Source of the DNA: G965267425 sp965267425
GTDB lineage: Bacteria; Bacteroidota; Bacteroidia; Flavobacteriales_E; Vicingaceae
Reading direction: 5' to 3'
Assembly (NCBI GenBank): GCA_965267425.1
Contig: OZ253959.1
Location: forward strand, 2,356,001 to 2,420,000
DNA: 64,000 bases
Of the stretch, positions 17,161-25,624 are shown piece by piece. The first letter of the stretch is position 1. Every line of letters begins with the position of its first letter. Made by a program: the position numbers and the translations under genes. The notes beneath the pieces were generated by a model, which saw only the letters and a program-made list of their open reading frames with translations, did no database searches and was not told the DNA's origin.

Positions 17161-17622
17161 TTATCGAATTCTATCGGCAGCGTTGATGAGTTCAATGTCT
17201 TTTTTTATGGCACGAATGGCTAAAAAAGCTGTGATGATGGGAATCAGCACCAGATAAGCCAATGTAGAAAACGTAACGGTCATTTCTTGATCCGGAAAAC
17301 GAGAAGTAACCAAATCTGGAGTAAATAATACAGAAACGGTCATTAACACAGCTGCCAGTAAGCTAATTCGAGCCATCTTCATTTGTTTTACTCGATTAGA
17401 GAACATGAAAATGGTGAGTAATTGGAATAATGCAGCAATACAAACCAATACCGAATTCAGCCACAAAATGGAATTTGAAGTGCCGTCCTCAAAGGATAAA
17501 TAACATACGTGATATGACCATTCACCCAATTCAGAAGAGATAACGCCCAGTTTTAAAAAAAACAATACGAACGTTACAATAACACCAAGTAACAAATAAA
17601 GGGATTGAATTCGCTGAATCAT
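17161..17622 (-). CDS. DUF4293 family membrane protein
   Basis: A 153-residue inner-membrane protein with about four hydrophobic helices (residues 8-25, 48-75, 83-102, 117-137). The opening MIQRIQSLYLLLGVIVTF is characteristic of DUF4293, a Bacteroidota-restricted family of unknown function. It follows the O-antigen-ligase-like gene on the same strand after 23 bases. Confidence 0.85.
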   Translation of the reverse strand: MIQRIQSLYLLLGVIVTFVLFFLKLGVISSELGEWSYHVCYLSFEDGTSNSILWLNSVLVCIAALFQLLTIFMFSNRVKQMKMARISLLAAVLMTVSVLFTPDLVTSRFPDQEMTVTFSTLAYLVLIPIITAFLAIRAIKKDIELINAADRIR

Positions 17623-17645
17623 AGTGGGTAAAGATATAGAAGAAA

Positions 17646-18905
17646 TTAATCAATGAATTTAATTTTCGGAAATACCCCCGAACTGAAATACAATAGCGCA
17701 TTAAAGAAAGCAAAGAATACCACCCCTGCTTGTGTCTCAAACATGGACTCCGTCAATAAGTTCATAGAGATGATTCCAATCAAGCCGATGTACAAAAGAT
17801 TGGTTTGACGCAGTGCATTTCGAACAGGATAAAATAAATACAGCCAAAACAATACGCTCCCAAAAATTCCTATGGCAATCAACATTTGCAAATATTGATT
17901 GTGGGCATTCAACTGATGTTCATACAAAAAATCATATCCTTTTTCTTTGTACATGGACATGAGTTCATCCTTCACATCACCGGTTCCATAGCCAAACAGG
18001 GGCTTTTCTATTATTTTATCCACGGCTATCTCCCAAACAAGTAACCTGGCACCAGTCGTAGAAAATCTGGGTTTTTCATCTGTCAAACTCACAACCGCTT
18101 CTTGTAATCTGCTCTGAATAACTGATGAATATTTGAAACTTATGTAGATCAAAGTAGACAACATGACGAATACCATGATCGATGGAAATATGGCGCGTTT
18201 CTTCAAAAACCACATAATGGTTCCAACAAAAATGACCAAAAACAATCCGATTAATCCCATCTTGGAAGAAAGTAGCACCACAAAAAGAGAGCAGCAAATG
18301 ATTACCCCAACCATGCTGAACAGAGACTTGATAAAAAAGCGTTTTCTATCGTAAATCATGTAGTAATACACAATCAAAATGGCAAAATCCAAGTACATAG
18401 AAAAGTACGTGGTGTGATGAAAAATAGAAAGTTGATGATAGAAAAACACAGATATATTTCGTTCATCGAGAAAATAAAAAAGCGCAATACCCAGGCAAAT
18501 CAACATGGCCATTAGGCAACCAAAGACAAATCCTGACAATACGTTGGATACTTCCTTGTAATTCAATTTCAGTGCCGAAAACAATAGCGGGAAAACCAAC
18601 AAAGCGGTTTTAACTTCCAAATCAAAAATGGCTGATGCAAAATTGTCTGAATACGACACGGCCATCACCAGAAACAGATAATAAGCGGTCGTAATTTGTA
18701 CGTACTTGTTATTTTTTAGTCCGTTCCATATCAACAGAAACTTTCCATTTAAAACAAAAAGGACTGCATAAATAATGATGATGGATGGAATCAATCTCTT
18801 TTCCAGTGGTATAAAAATGGCAATCATCACAATCAGCCATCCTTCTAATTTGGAAATGATATTTTTCCATGCATTCAGAGGGCTATTTTCTATCGATTCT
18901 TCCAT
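17646..18905 (-). CDS. O-antigen ligase/polymerase-like membrane protein
   Basis: A 419-residue protein with ten or more membrane helices and a periplasmic loop typical of the Wzy_C/WaaL superfamily (around residues 290-350). The loop contains TTGARLLVWEIAVDKIIEKP, LFGYGTGDVKDEL and the conserved His in NAHNQYLQMLIAIGIFG. Such proteins polymerise or ligate polysaccharide to an outer-membrane acceptor; polymerase and ligase cannot be told apart by sequence. It lies in a run with a GT2 glycosyltransferase and WecB, supporting a surface-polysaccharide role. Confidence 0.85.
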   Translation of the reverse strand: MEESIENSPLNAWKNIISKLEGWLIVMIAIFIPLEKRLIPSIIIIYAVLFVLNGKFLLIWNGLKNNKYVQITTAYYLFLVMAVSYSDNFASAIFDLEVKTALLVFPLLFSALKLNYKEVSNVLSGFVFGCLMAMLICLGIALFYFLDERNISVFFYHQLSIFHHTTYFSMYLDFAILIVYYYMIYDRKRFFIKSLFSMVGVIICCSLFVVLLSSKMGLIGLFLVIFVGTIMWFLKKRAIFPSIMVFVMLSTLIYISFKYSSVIQSRLQEAVVSLTDEKPRFSTTGARLLVWEIAVDKIIEKPLFGYGTGDVKDELMSMYKEKGYDFLYEHQLNAHNQYLQMLIAIGIFGSVLFWLYLFYPVRNALRQTNLLYIGLIGIISMNLLTESMFETQAGVVFFAFFNALLYFSSGVFPKIKFID

Positions 18906-18924
18906 TCAAATGTGGTAATTGAAT

Positions 18925-19947
18925 TCATCTGGATAATTTTTCATGCACTTTTCCTGGGTTTTTACCCAATAAAATAAACCTCAATATGCCTTCCCAATAT
19001 CCCAAACCATAACCAATATGCAATATTAAAAAGATACTTATGATATTAACTCTGGCTGTGACTGATTTTTGTTTTTTACCGGCATAATACCAGGCAGAAG
19101 AAAAATACAAACCTAATGTGAAAGCGTAAACATACCACCAGGCATCAAATTTCAGAGCAGGTATCCATCCCAACAATAATCCAGCTACAAATAACATAGG
19201 TACCAATTGCCTGACGGTAGTGATTTGTTTGAATTTTTTGTTCACGAAAACCTTCCAGTACCCATATTGATAATATTGTCTGAATAATTTTTTCTTGGAA
19301 GCCCGCACATAATATTTCGAGCGAATGTCTTTGTCCAACCATATTTTAAAACCCGCCTGATGAAGTCTAAAATTGAATTCATCATCCTGATTCCTGACTA
19401 AATCTTCATCAAAATAACCTACTTGCTGAAACACTTGCGCTTTATATGCGCCGAATGCAACGGTATCTACATATCTACTTTCAGATCCTGTTCTAAAATG
19501 AGCATTTCCCACGCCAAATGAAGAAGACATGGCAGCTCCTATGTATCCACTCGTCTGATCTTCATAAGCATTTTCAATAATGCCTCCCACGCATCCAATT
19601 TTTGGATCTTTTTCAAAACATTTAACGGATCGAAGAATGTAATGTTCATCTATTTCTGCATGAGCTCCCAGAATAAATCGAATGTCATACCCTTCTTGTC
19701 TGAGCCCCAGATTTAAGGCTTGAGGGGTAGTTTTTTGATGATTGTCAATTAACTGGATAAAGGGATATTGCCGGGCAAATTTTGCAATCACATCTCGAGT
19801 ACCATCGTCACTCATGCCATCACAAACAAATACTTGAAATTTGTCTTTATCATATGTACAAGAAACCAACGAATCAAGGCACTTAGCGATATAATTCAGT
19901 TCATTACGACAAGGGATGGTGACGGAAACAGTAGGTAAATCGGACAT
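18925..19947 (-). CDS. Family 2 glycosyltransferase, membrane-anchored
   Basis: A 340-residue enzyme. I chose the ATG at 19947 (MSDLPTVSVTIPCRN); a TTG at 19965 adds six residues. The GT-A fold has nucleotide-binding VSVTIPCRNELNYIAKCLDS, an Asp-containing VFVCDGMSDDGT, and GAHAEIDEHY in place of a DxD. C-terminal membrane helices at about residues 250-320 tether it to the inner membrane. It probably adds a sugar to a lipid-linked glycan. Same-strand neighbours are wecB (upstream) and the O-antigen ligase-like gene (downstream). Confidence 0.9.
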   Translation of the reverse strand: MSDLPTVSVTIPCRNELNYIAKCLDSLVSCTYDKDKFQVFVCDGMSDDGTRDVIAKFARQYPFIQLIDNHQKTTPQALNLGLRQEGYDIRFILGAHAEIDEHYILRSVKCFEKDPKIGCVGGIIENAYEDQTSGYIGAAMSSSFGVGNAHFRTGSESRYVDTVAFGAYKAQVFQQVGYFDEDLVRNQDDEFNFRLHQAGFKIWLDKDIRSKYYVRASKKKLFRQYYQYGYWKVFVNKKFKQITTVRQLVPMLFVAGLLLGWIPALKFDAWWYVYAFTLGLYFSSAWYYAGKKQKSVTARVNIISIFLILHIGYGLGYWEGILRFILLGKNPGKVHEKLSR

Positions 19948-19991
19948 GATAGTTGAATAAGGCAAAGATAGCCTATCCTTTATATTAGGAC

Positions 19992-21080
19992 CTAATTATT
20001 TCCAAAGAAGGAAAGAATATCCTGGGCAATCAAATTTGAAGCAGTTCCATTTCCATACAAATTGACGTTAAAATCAAATGAACCCGACAACATTTTTTGT
20101 GCTTCGTTCAAAATTTTGTCTGTATCGGCACCTGCTAACGTATTGAATCCATGTTCAACCAACTCAATCCACTCCGTTTCATCTCTCAATGTCAAACAAG
20201 GCTTTTGGAAGAAAAATGCCTCTTTTTGCAGTCCTCCACTATCCGTCATGACCAATTCACAATTCTGAATTAAATCAATCATATCAATATAACCAACCGG
20301 ATCATTAATATGGGTATCCAATGTGAGTCCTGCTTTTTCCAATAATCCGGCACTTCTTGGATGTAACGGAATGACCACTGGAATGGTTTTATTTAATTCA
20401 TTAATGGCATTCACAATTTGCTTTAGTCGTTCAGGGTCATCTGTATTTTCGGCCCTGTGAAAAGTACAAAGCACATATTTGTCAAAATCAAAGCTAGCCG
20501 ATAGCCTCTCAGCACCCAATTGCTGTGCGAAATAATTCGCTGCATCTTGCATGACATCTCCGCATTTCACAATTCTGGATGCCAAGTGATCAAACCCTTC
20601 CTTTTTTAAATTGATGATAGCTTGTTCGGTTGGACAATAAAGAATATCAGAAATTCTATCTGTTAGAATTCGATTGATCTCTTCCGGCATATTCATGTTA
20701 AAACTTCTCAATCCCGATTCAACGTGAATCACCTTAACATGCAATTTTTTTGCCGCAAGTGCACCGGCAATGGTCGAATTTGTGTCTCCATATACCAAGA
20801 TAGCATCAGGAGATTCTTTGGTAATAATTTCTTCTATGCCTTCCAACATTCTTCCCGTCATGGCACCATGGCTTAAGCTATGAACATCCAAATTGTATTT
20901 GGGTCTGGGAATATTCATTTCTTCAAAAAATATCTCAGACATATTTTCATCGAAATGTTGGCCAGTATGAACTAATATTTCCTGAATTTCTTCGTGTTTT
21001 TGAAACTCATGGCTTACCGCCGCCGCTTTTATGAACTGTGGTCGTGCACCAACAACAGTGATTATTTTAATTCTATTCAT
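19992..21080 (-). CDS. wecB: UDP-N-acetylglucosamine 2-epimerase (non-hydrolysing)
   Basis: Interconverts UDP-GlcNAc and UDP-ManNAc, supplying ManNAc-type sugars for surface glycans. At 362 residues it is standard length. Recognisable segments are ITVVGARPQFIKAAAVSHEF, HTGQHFDENMS, VIHVESGLRSFNMNMPEEIN and MTDSGGLQKEAFF. It is the first gene of the three-gene glycan run 21080-17646. Confidence 0.95.
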   Translation of the reverse strand: MNRIKIITVVGARPQFIKAAAVSHEFQKHEEIQEILVHTGQHFDENMSEIFFEEMNIPRPKYNLDVHSLSHGAMTGRMLEGIEEIITKESPDAILVYGDTNSTIAGALAAKKLHVKVIHVESGLRSFNMNMPEEINRILTDRISDILYCPTEQAIINLKKEGFDHLASRIVKCGDVMQDAANYFAQQLGAERLSASFDFDKYVLCTFHRAENTDDPERLKQIVNAINELNKTIPVVIPLHPRSAGLLEKAGLTLDTHINDPVGYIDMIDLIQNCELVMTDSGGLQKEAFFFQKPCLTLRDETEWIELVEHGFNTLAGADTDKILNEAQKMLSGSFDFNVNLYGNGTASNLIAQDILSFFGNN

Positions 21081-21300
21081 ACAGAATACATCCGTTTTTA
21101 ATCCATCCAGTTAATTGTGCGGCCTATTGAATCAATTGGAAGAGCTTTCTATCCCTATATCCCAGGATTCTTTTAAAGTCACGCAAATATCAAAAAATTA
21201 TTTGTTTTGAGTGGATCACAGTGTACAACTTCAATTGTGACTTGAATTTTTGGAATTTGCATTTTGTTTTGATCTTTGCGTACCATCTGACCTGTTTGAT

Positions 21301-22377
21301 GTGAGAAAAATTAACCTCCTTTTTATTATCGTGCTTTCTGCTTTTTGCACATCATTGTTGGGTCAGGAAAAAAATCATTCGAATGATTCAATACGTCAGG
21401 AATACATTCGTGAATTCCCGGACTTTTTTTATTTGAAATTTCTAACCGTATCCCGACTATTAAATCTTGAGTTAACCAATCGATTGGACAATAATGTGAC
21501 GTTGGAGTTTGCACCTAATTTGATCAGTTACACGGGGTTTGGAGGATTAATTATGGGTGTTGGCTTTGAAGTATCGTTTAAAAGTGGGCAATCAAATCCT
21601 CAAAACGAAGAACGTTTCGGGACGACACAAGTTTTCGACTTTCAGGCAAATTTGTATGGAAGAAAATTTGGTCTGGACTTTGCCTTTCAAAATTATGAAG
21701 GGTTCTACCTTGACAATCCAGGTATTTATGACCCAGAATGGGAACCAGGTGATGTTCATCCCCAACGATCAGATCTAGTGGTAAAGAATAGAAATCTTGC
21801 ATTTATAAAAGTATTTAACGACAATAAATATTCTTTTCGTTCTTCTTATAACCAGGCTGAACAACAGTTAAAATCTGCCGGTTCATTTTTGATGACGGGG
21901 TTCATGAATGTGGGCAGTTTATCTGCAGATTCATCATTGATACCAGACTCTGCCAGGCACCTGTTTGGAATCAATTCAGATATTCGATCAGCCAACAGTA
22001 CAACCTTTGGAGTATTACCTGGATATAGTCATACGTTTGTATTTCTCAACTTTTACTTAAATCTCACCTTGTCAATAGGTCCTGCATTGCAATGGAGAAC
22101 ATTTGAGTTGGAGGAGTTTTCCAAACGAAATATTGGTTTGCAGGGTGCCTCGGCAACAAGAATCGCCATTGGATATAACAACAATCGGTTTTTCACGGGA
22201 TTTACATTTGTATTCCAGAACACCAATTCCACTATTGAAAATGTTCAAATAAGAAGTACCAGTGGGAATATTAAATTTTCGCTTGGCTATCGATTTGGAG
22301 AATTTGGGTTCTTAAAAAAGAACATAACTGACTTTGTGCCCATTCCTTGGTTGCATTCCCCAGAAACCGAAAATTGA
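21301..22377 (+). CDS. DUF4421 family secreted protein
   Basis: A 358-residue protein. I start it at the GTG at 21301 because this gives a clean signal peptide (MRKINLLFIIVLSAFCTSLLGQ, cleavage after Gly). An upstream TTG at 21250 would bury it. DUF4421 character is seen in FFYLKFLTVSRLLNLELTNR and YTGFGGLIMGVGFEV. Alternating strands in the rest suggest an outer-membrane beta barrel. Function unknown. The 220-base gap upstream to wecB holds a weak TGATCTTTG box near 21280 and nothing else I could recognise. Confidence 0.8.
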   Translation: MRKINLLFIIVLSAFCTSLLGQEKNHSNDSIRQEYIREFPDFFYLKFLTVSRLLNLELTNRLDNNVTLEFAPNLISYTGFGGLIMGVGFEVSFKSGQSNPQNEERFGTTQVFDFQANLYGRKFGLDFAFQNYEGFYLDNPGIYDPEWEPGDVHPQRSDLVVKNRNLAFIKVFNDNKYSFRSSYNQAEQQLKSAGSFLMTGFMNVGSLSADSSLIPDSARHLFGINSDIRSANSTTFGVLPGYSHTFVFLNFYLNLTLSIGPALQWRTFELEEFSKRNIGLQGASATRIAIGYNNNRFFTGFTFVFQNTNSTIENVQIRSTSGNIKFSLGYRFGEFGFLKKNITDFVPIPWLHSPETEN

Positions 22378-22405
22378 GAGGAAACCGTTATTTTTAAATT
22401 ATACT

Positions 22406-23083
22406 ATGATTCGTAAAATCAATAATTGGATAGATAAACAGGCTCACTTACTGTTTTTGCTTGCACTGGTGAGTTCGGTATTATTGATTGTATTCATCGA
22501 TTCTGAATTGCGAGATTTTGCAGATAAGTTTTTATCCAGTGTTATTATTATTTCAGCCATTTATTTACTCATTGCCAATCAAGTTAAATTGATGTTTGTG
22601 AGGTTCATGGGAATCATTGCCCTTTCGGGAATATGGCTTGATTTTTTATTGGAAAACATGAAGCTTCTGAACGGATTTGTTTTCATCGTGTCTCTTTTAT
22701 TCTACACATTGATTTTGAGTTACTTGTTCAAAACCATATTCAATAGCAAGCAGGTAAATCAAAACGTGCTGTACGCATCTATTTCCGGTTATATATTACT
22801 AGGGTTAATTGGCGCTCTTTTTTGTAGGTTGGTCAATTTATTTTATGAAAATGCATACACATCTACGGTAATAAGCGAATTGCAAATAGCTGATTATGTG
22901 TACTATTCGTTTGTGACTTTAACTACACTTGGTTATGGAGACATTGTTCCAACCAATGTCCAATCCAAAGCTCTGGCAATTTTTTTAGCATTAATAGGAC
23001 AACTTTACCTGACTATACTCATTGCAATTATTGTAGGAAAATTCTTACGAGATGCTCCAAATGATGATGAAAGAGTAGTGTAA
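22406..23083 (+). CDS. Potassium channel family protein
   Basis: A 225-residue inner-membrane protein with about six hydrophobic helices. Its C-terminal pair encloses a pore loop with the potassium selectivity filter TTLGYGD (in YSFVTLTTLGYGDIVPTN), the Ion_trans_2 hallmark. No cytoplasmic RCK domain is attached. The ATG at 22406 (MIRKINNWIDKQAHLL) is chosen over a frame at 22334 that overlaps the preceding gene. It probably shares a transcript with the DUF4421 gene. Confidence 0.92.
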   Translation: MIRKINNWIDKQAHLLFLLALVSSVLLIVFIDSELRDFADKFLSSVIIISAIYLLIANQVKLMFVRFMGIIALSGIWLDFLLENMKLLNGFVFIVSLLFYTLILSYLFKTIFNSKQVNQNVLYASISGYILLGLIGALFCRLVNLFYENAYTSTVISELQIADYVYYSFVTLTTLGYGDIVPTNVQSKALAIFLALIGQLYLTILIAIIVGKFLRDAPNDDERVV

Positions 23084-23127
23084 GTCTAATTTCTTTTTGT
23101 AATTTGATGTTTGTTAAATCCAATTGT

Positions 23128-23736
23128 ATGAACAAGATTTTTTCCATCTTACTAATCCTTTGTTTTATATCACCTGCATTTGCTCAAGACACGAACAATG
23201 TTCGGCAACCCAGAGTTGTGGAGGAACCTAAAAAACCAAAAAAGGAAAAGGCTAAAAAGAAATCGAATTTTGATGGTCAGCGTGTATATTATGGAGGAAC
23301 GTTTGGTGGATCTTGGGGTTCTAGGTATTCTTATTTTCTCATCGAACCGTTGGTTGGTTATCGTCTGACACAAAAGCTTTCTACCGGAGTTGGATTGGGG
23401 TACAAGTACTACAAAGACAAGGAATACGATTATTCATCTGACGGATATACCGGAAGATTGTTCACACGTTATGTCATCATTCCACAACTATATGCTCATG
23501 CGGAATATGCATTTGAAAGTTTTGAATATTGCTCTTCTGTGGATCGAATTCGAAAAAAATGCACTGAGACACAAAGAGAACTGGTACCCTTTCTCTTGGT
23601 TGGTGGTGGATTAAGACAAGTAACCAATGGAGGGGCTTTTTTTATACAGGTCTTATTTGATCTAATACAAGATGAAAAATCTCCTTATGCCAGCGGAGAA
23701 CCTTTTATCAGTCTAGGTTTTGCTGTAGGTTTTTAA
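23128..23736 (+). CDS. Secreted protein with a probable small beta barrel
   Basis: A 202-residue protein with a signal peptide (MNKIFSILLILCFISPAFAQ), then a very basic Lys-rich stretch (residues 29-48, EEPKKPKKEKAKKKS). Glycine- and aromatic-rich beta segments follow (VYYGGTFGGSWGSRYSYFL, TGVGLGYKYYKD) and the protein ends with aromatic-alternating strands (SLGFAVGF). This suits an outer-membrane barrel. No specific family recognised. It follows the potassium channel gene by 44 bases. Confidence 0.75.
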   Translation: MNKIFSILLILCFISPAFAQDTNNVRQPRVVEEPKKPKKEKAKKKSNFDGQRVYYGGTFGGSWGSRYSYFLIEPLVGYRLTQKLSTGVGLGYKYYKDKEYDYSSDGYTGRLFTRYVIIPQLYAHAEYAFESFEYCSSVDRIRKKCTETQRELVPFLLVGGGLRQVTNGGAFFIQVLFDLIQDEKSPYASGEPFISLGFAVGF

Positions 23737-23745
23737 CTATTCTCA

Positions 23746-25038
23746 CTAAAACGAAATGGCTGCCTCTAACATGATGCCATCAAATTGCCCTTCATAGTAC
23801 AATTGATCGTCAGGATAATCCAAGTATTGCTGATCAACATACTCGGCTTTCAACAACATATTTTTTGTCAAAAACCAGCCGAACGCTGCTTGTAATCGGT
23901 TGATGGTAATTTCTTGCTCTTCACCATCTTCATTTAACACCTGATAAGGAACTCCCGTAACTGTATTGTATCGTGCTCCAACATACAATTTATCCTTGGC
24001 AAAACGATATATAACGTCCGCTCCAATTTGTGTCCAGGTTCTTTCATCCACTTCTGACGAATTGTTTGTTCCGGAAGCCATTTCAAATAACCCAAAGAAT
24101 TCCAAGCCATTGAATTTAACAAATGGATTAATCATCAAGGAATTAACACTGTACGCCAAATTAGGATTGATTCTTCCTGTGGTAAAAGACGATTTTTGAA
24201 CATCATTGACAACGACTGAATAATACCTCGACCCGCTTCGATCACCTGCATACAGTGTTTGATTTGGGGAAGATGCGTGTGTATAGTAAGAAGAAGTTAA
24301 TCTCACTCTTAATTTTTCATTCAGTTGTTTATCATACCCTATTTTGCCATAAATGGCAGGATCTGCAGATGTATTGGTAACGTCAGGTTTCACAGTTCCA
24401 TTGGACCCTGCCAACATGATTAACCATCCGTTTTTTTGAAAATAGGCTTCCATACCAACCTCCGTATCAAAGGCATCCATAATATAATTTCCCACAAATG
24501 GGTTGTACAATGCCCTTGCGTTATCGGTTCTTCTGAAATGAGCATCTCCATAATTGATCTCCATATGACCAATTTTCAGTGTAACGTTTTTCATTATTTT
24601 ATCAATGAAGTCATTGTTTAAAATGGTGAGTTTGTCTATTTGTAAATACCCACCCTTTACCCAAGCTTCTGGATGATGTCTACTGGATAGGTATACAACA
24701 ACATTCATTCGGATTCCTTCTTCGAGGGCCACATCAAAATTCATGTTGGCAGTGGCAAGATTAAATCCTGTACCTAATTCTATCAATTCATTTGAAGAAC
24801 CTTCATCAGCGCCATTGCTGTGGCTGAGACCTTGGTATTGAATCGTAAAATCTCCTCCCAAGCGCAATTTAACGTCATCAAATGGCAAAGAATCTTGTGG
24901 GGGTGTTTCAAACATATTTATTCCTCGTTGATCTGGCAATCGAAAAAATCCAATCTGATCTCTTTCGCTTAACTCTGATTGACTATACGCAACAACCGAA
25001 TACAACAAGAGACTAAGGACAATAGCTATTTTATTCAT
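23746..25038 (-). CDS. Outer-membrane porin-like protein
   Basis: A 430-residue protein with a signal peptide (MNKIAIVLSLLLYSVVAYSQ) and many amphipathic strands ending in an aromatic-terminated strand (GIMLEAAISF), as in outer-membrane barrels. The pattern resembles phosphate/anion-selective-type porins (LTILNNDFIDKIMKNVTLKI, IGHMEINYGDAHFRRTDNA), but I cannot name the family with certainty. It is the last gene of an operon with YceI and an SLC13 permease, so it may be the outer-membrane entry for the same anion. Confidence 0.75.
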   Translation of the reverse strand: MNKIAIVLSLLLYSVVAYSQSELSERDQIGFFRLPDQRGINMFETPPQDSLPFDDVKLRLGGDFTIQYQGLSHSNGADEGSSNELIELGTGFNLATANMNFDVALEEGIRMNVVVYLSSRHHPEAWVKGGYLQIDKLTILNNDFIDKIMKNVTLKIGHMEINYGDAHFRRTDNARALYNPFVGNYIMDAFDTEVGMEAYFQKNGWLIMLAGSNGTVKPDVTNTSADPAIYGKIGYDKQLNEKLRVRLTSSYYTHASSPNQTLYAGDRSGSRYYSVVVNDVQKSSFTTGRINPNLAYSVNSLMINPFVKFNGLEFFGLFEMASGTNNSSEVDERTWTQIGADVIYRFAKDKLYVGARYNTVTGVPYQVLNEDGEEQEITINRLQAAFGWFLTKNMLLKAEYVDQQYLDYPDDQLYYEGQFDGIMLEAAISF

Positions 25039-25051
25039 AACAAGTGATTTG

Positions 25052-25624
25052 TTATTTTGATTTAAAAGTGAGTGAATATTCTATGGTAATTTCATCACCA
25101 CATTTGATGGTACCCATAACGGCAGTTGGCGGATCAACCTGAAACGATGACATTTTTATCGTCAACTGACCATTACTGGAAATTCCACCTGATTTTGAAT
25201 AGGTTACGTTTGAAACCGTGGTTATTTGTTTGGTGACACCTGCAATGCTTAAATCAGAACTCATTTGAATTTTAATGATTCCGGAAGCGTTTGAAATCGA
25301 TTTAACTTCTCTTAGTTTTAAAACAATAGAAGGATGTTTTTCTGCTTTCAGCGCTTCATAGGTTTTACTATCCATTGCACTTTTACCACTTTTTATCCCT
25401 TTTACATTAAATGAAAGCCTAAGCGAATTTATTTTGACCAACTTCCCATTTTCTATATTCACATTGATTTCACCGGTTCCTTGCTCTACAATACTCTCCC
25501 AATCATGCAAGGTGGAAGTGCCCAAAATTTTCATTTCGGATTCATGCATCGTCAATTGATGACTTTCCTGTGCAAGACAAAAGCCACCAATAAGCAAGAA
25601 GTATACTACATATCGAATACTCAT
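25052..25624 (-). CDS. YceI-like periplasmic protein
   Basis: A 190-residue protein with a signal peptide (MSIRYVVYFLLIGGFCLAQ) and the YceI lipocalin-like pattern, LGTSTLHDWESIVEQGTGEI followed by KTYEALKAEKHPSIVLKL. Family members bind isoprenoid-like lipids in the periplasm; whether this one does is unknown. Its ATG overlaps the permease stop as ATGA, so the two are coupled. An SLC13 permease and a porin flank it, an unusual context for YceI. Confidence 0.88.
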   Translation of the reverse strand: MSIRYVVYFLLIGGFCLAQESHQLTMHESEMKILGTSTLHDWESIVEQGTGEINVNIENGKLVKINSLRLSFNVKGIKSGKSAMDSKTYEALKAEKHPSIVLKLREVKSISNASGIIKIQMSSDLSIAGVTKQITTVSNVTYSKSGGISSNGQLTIKMSSFQVDPPTAVMGTIKCGDEITIEYSLTFKSK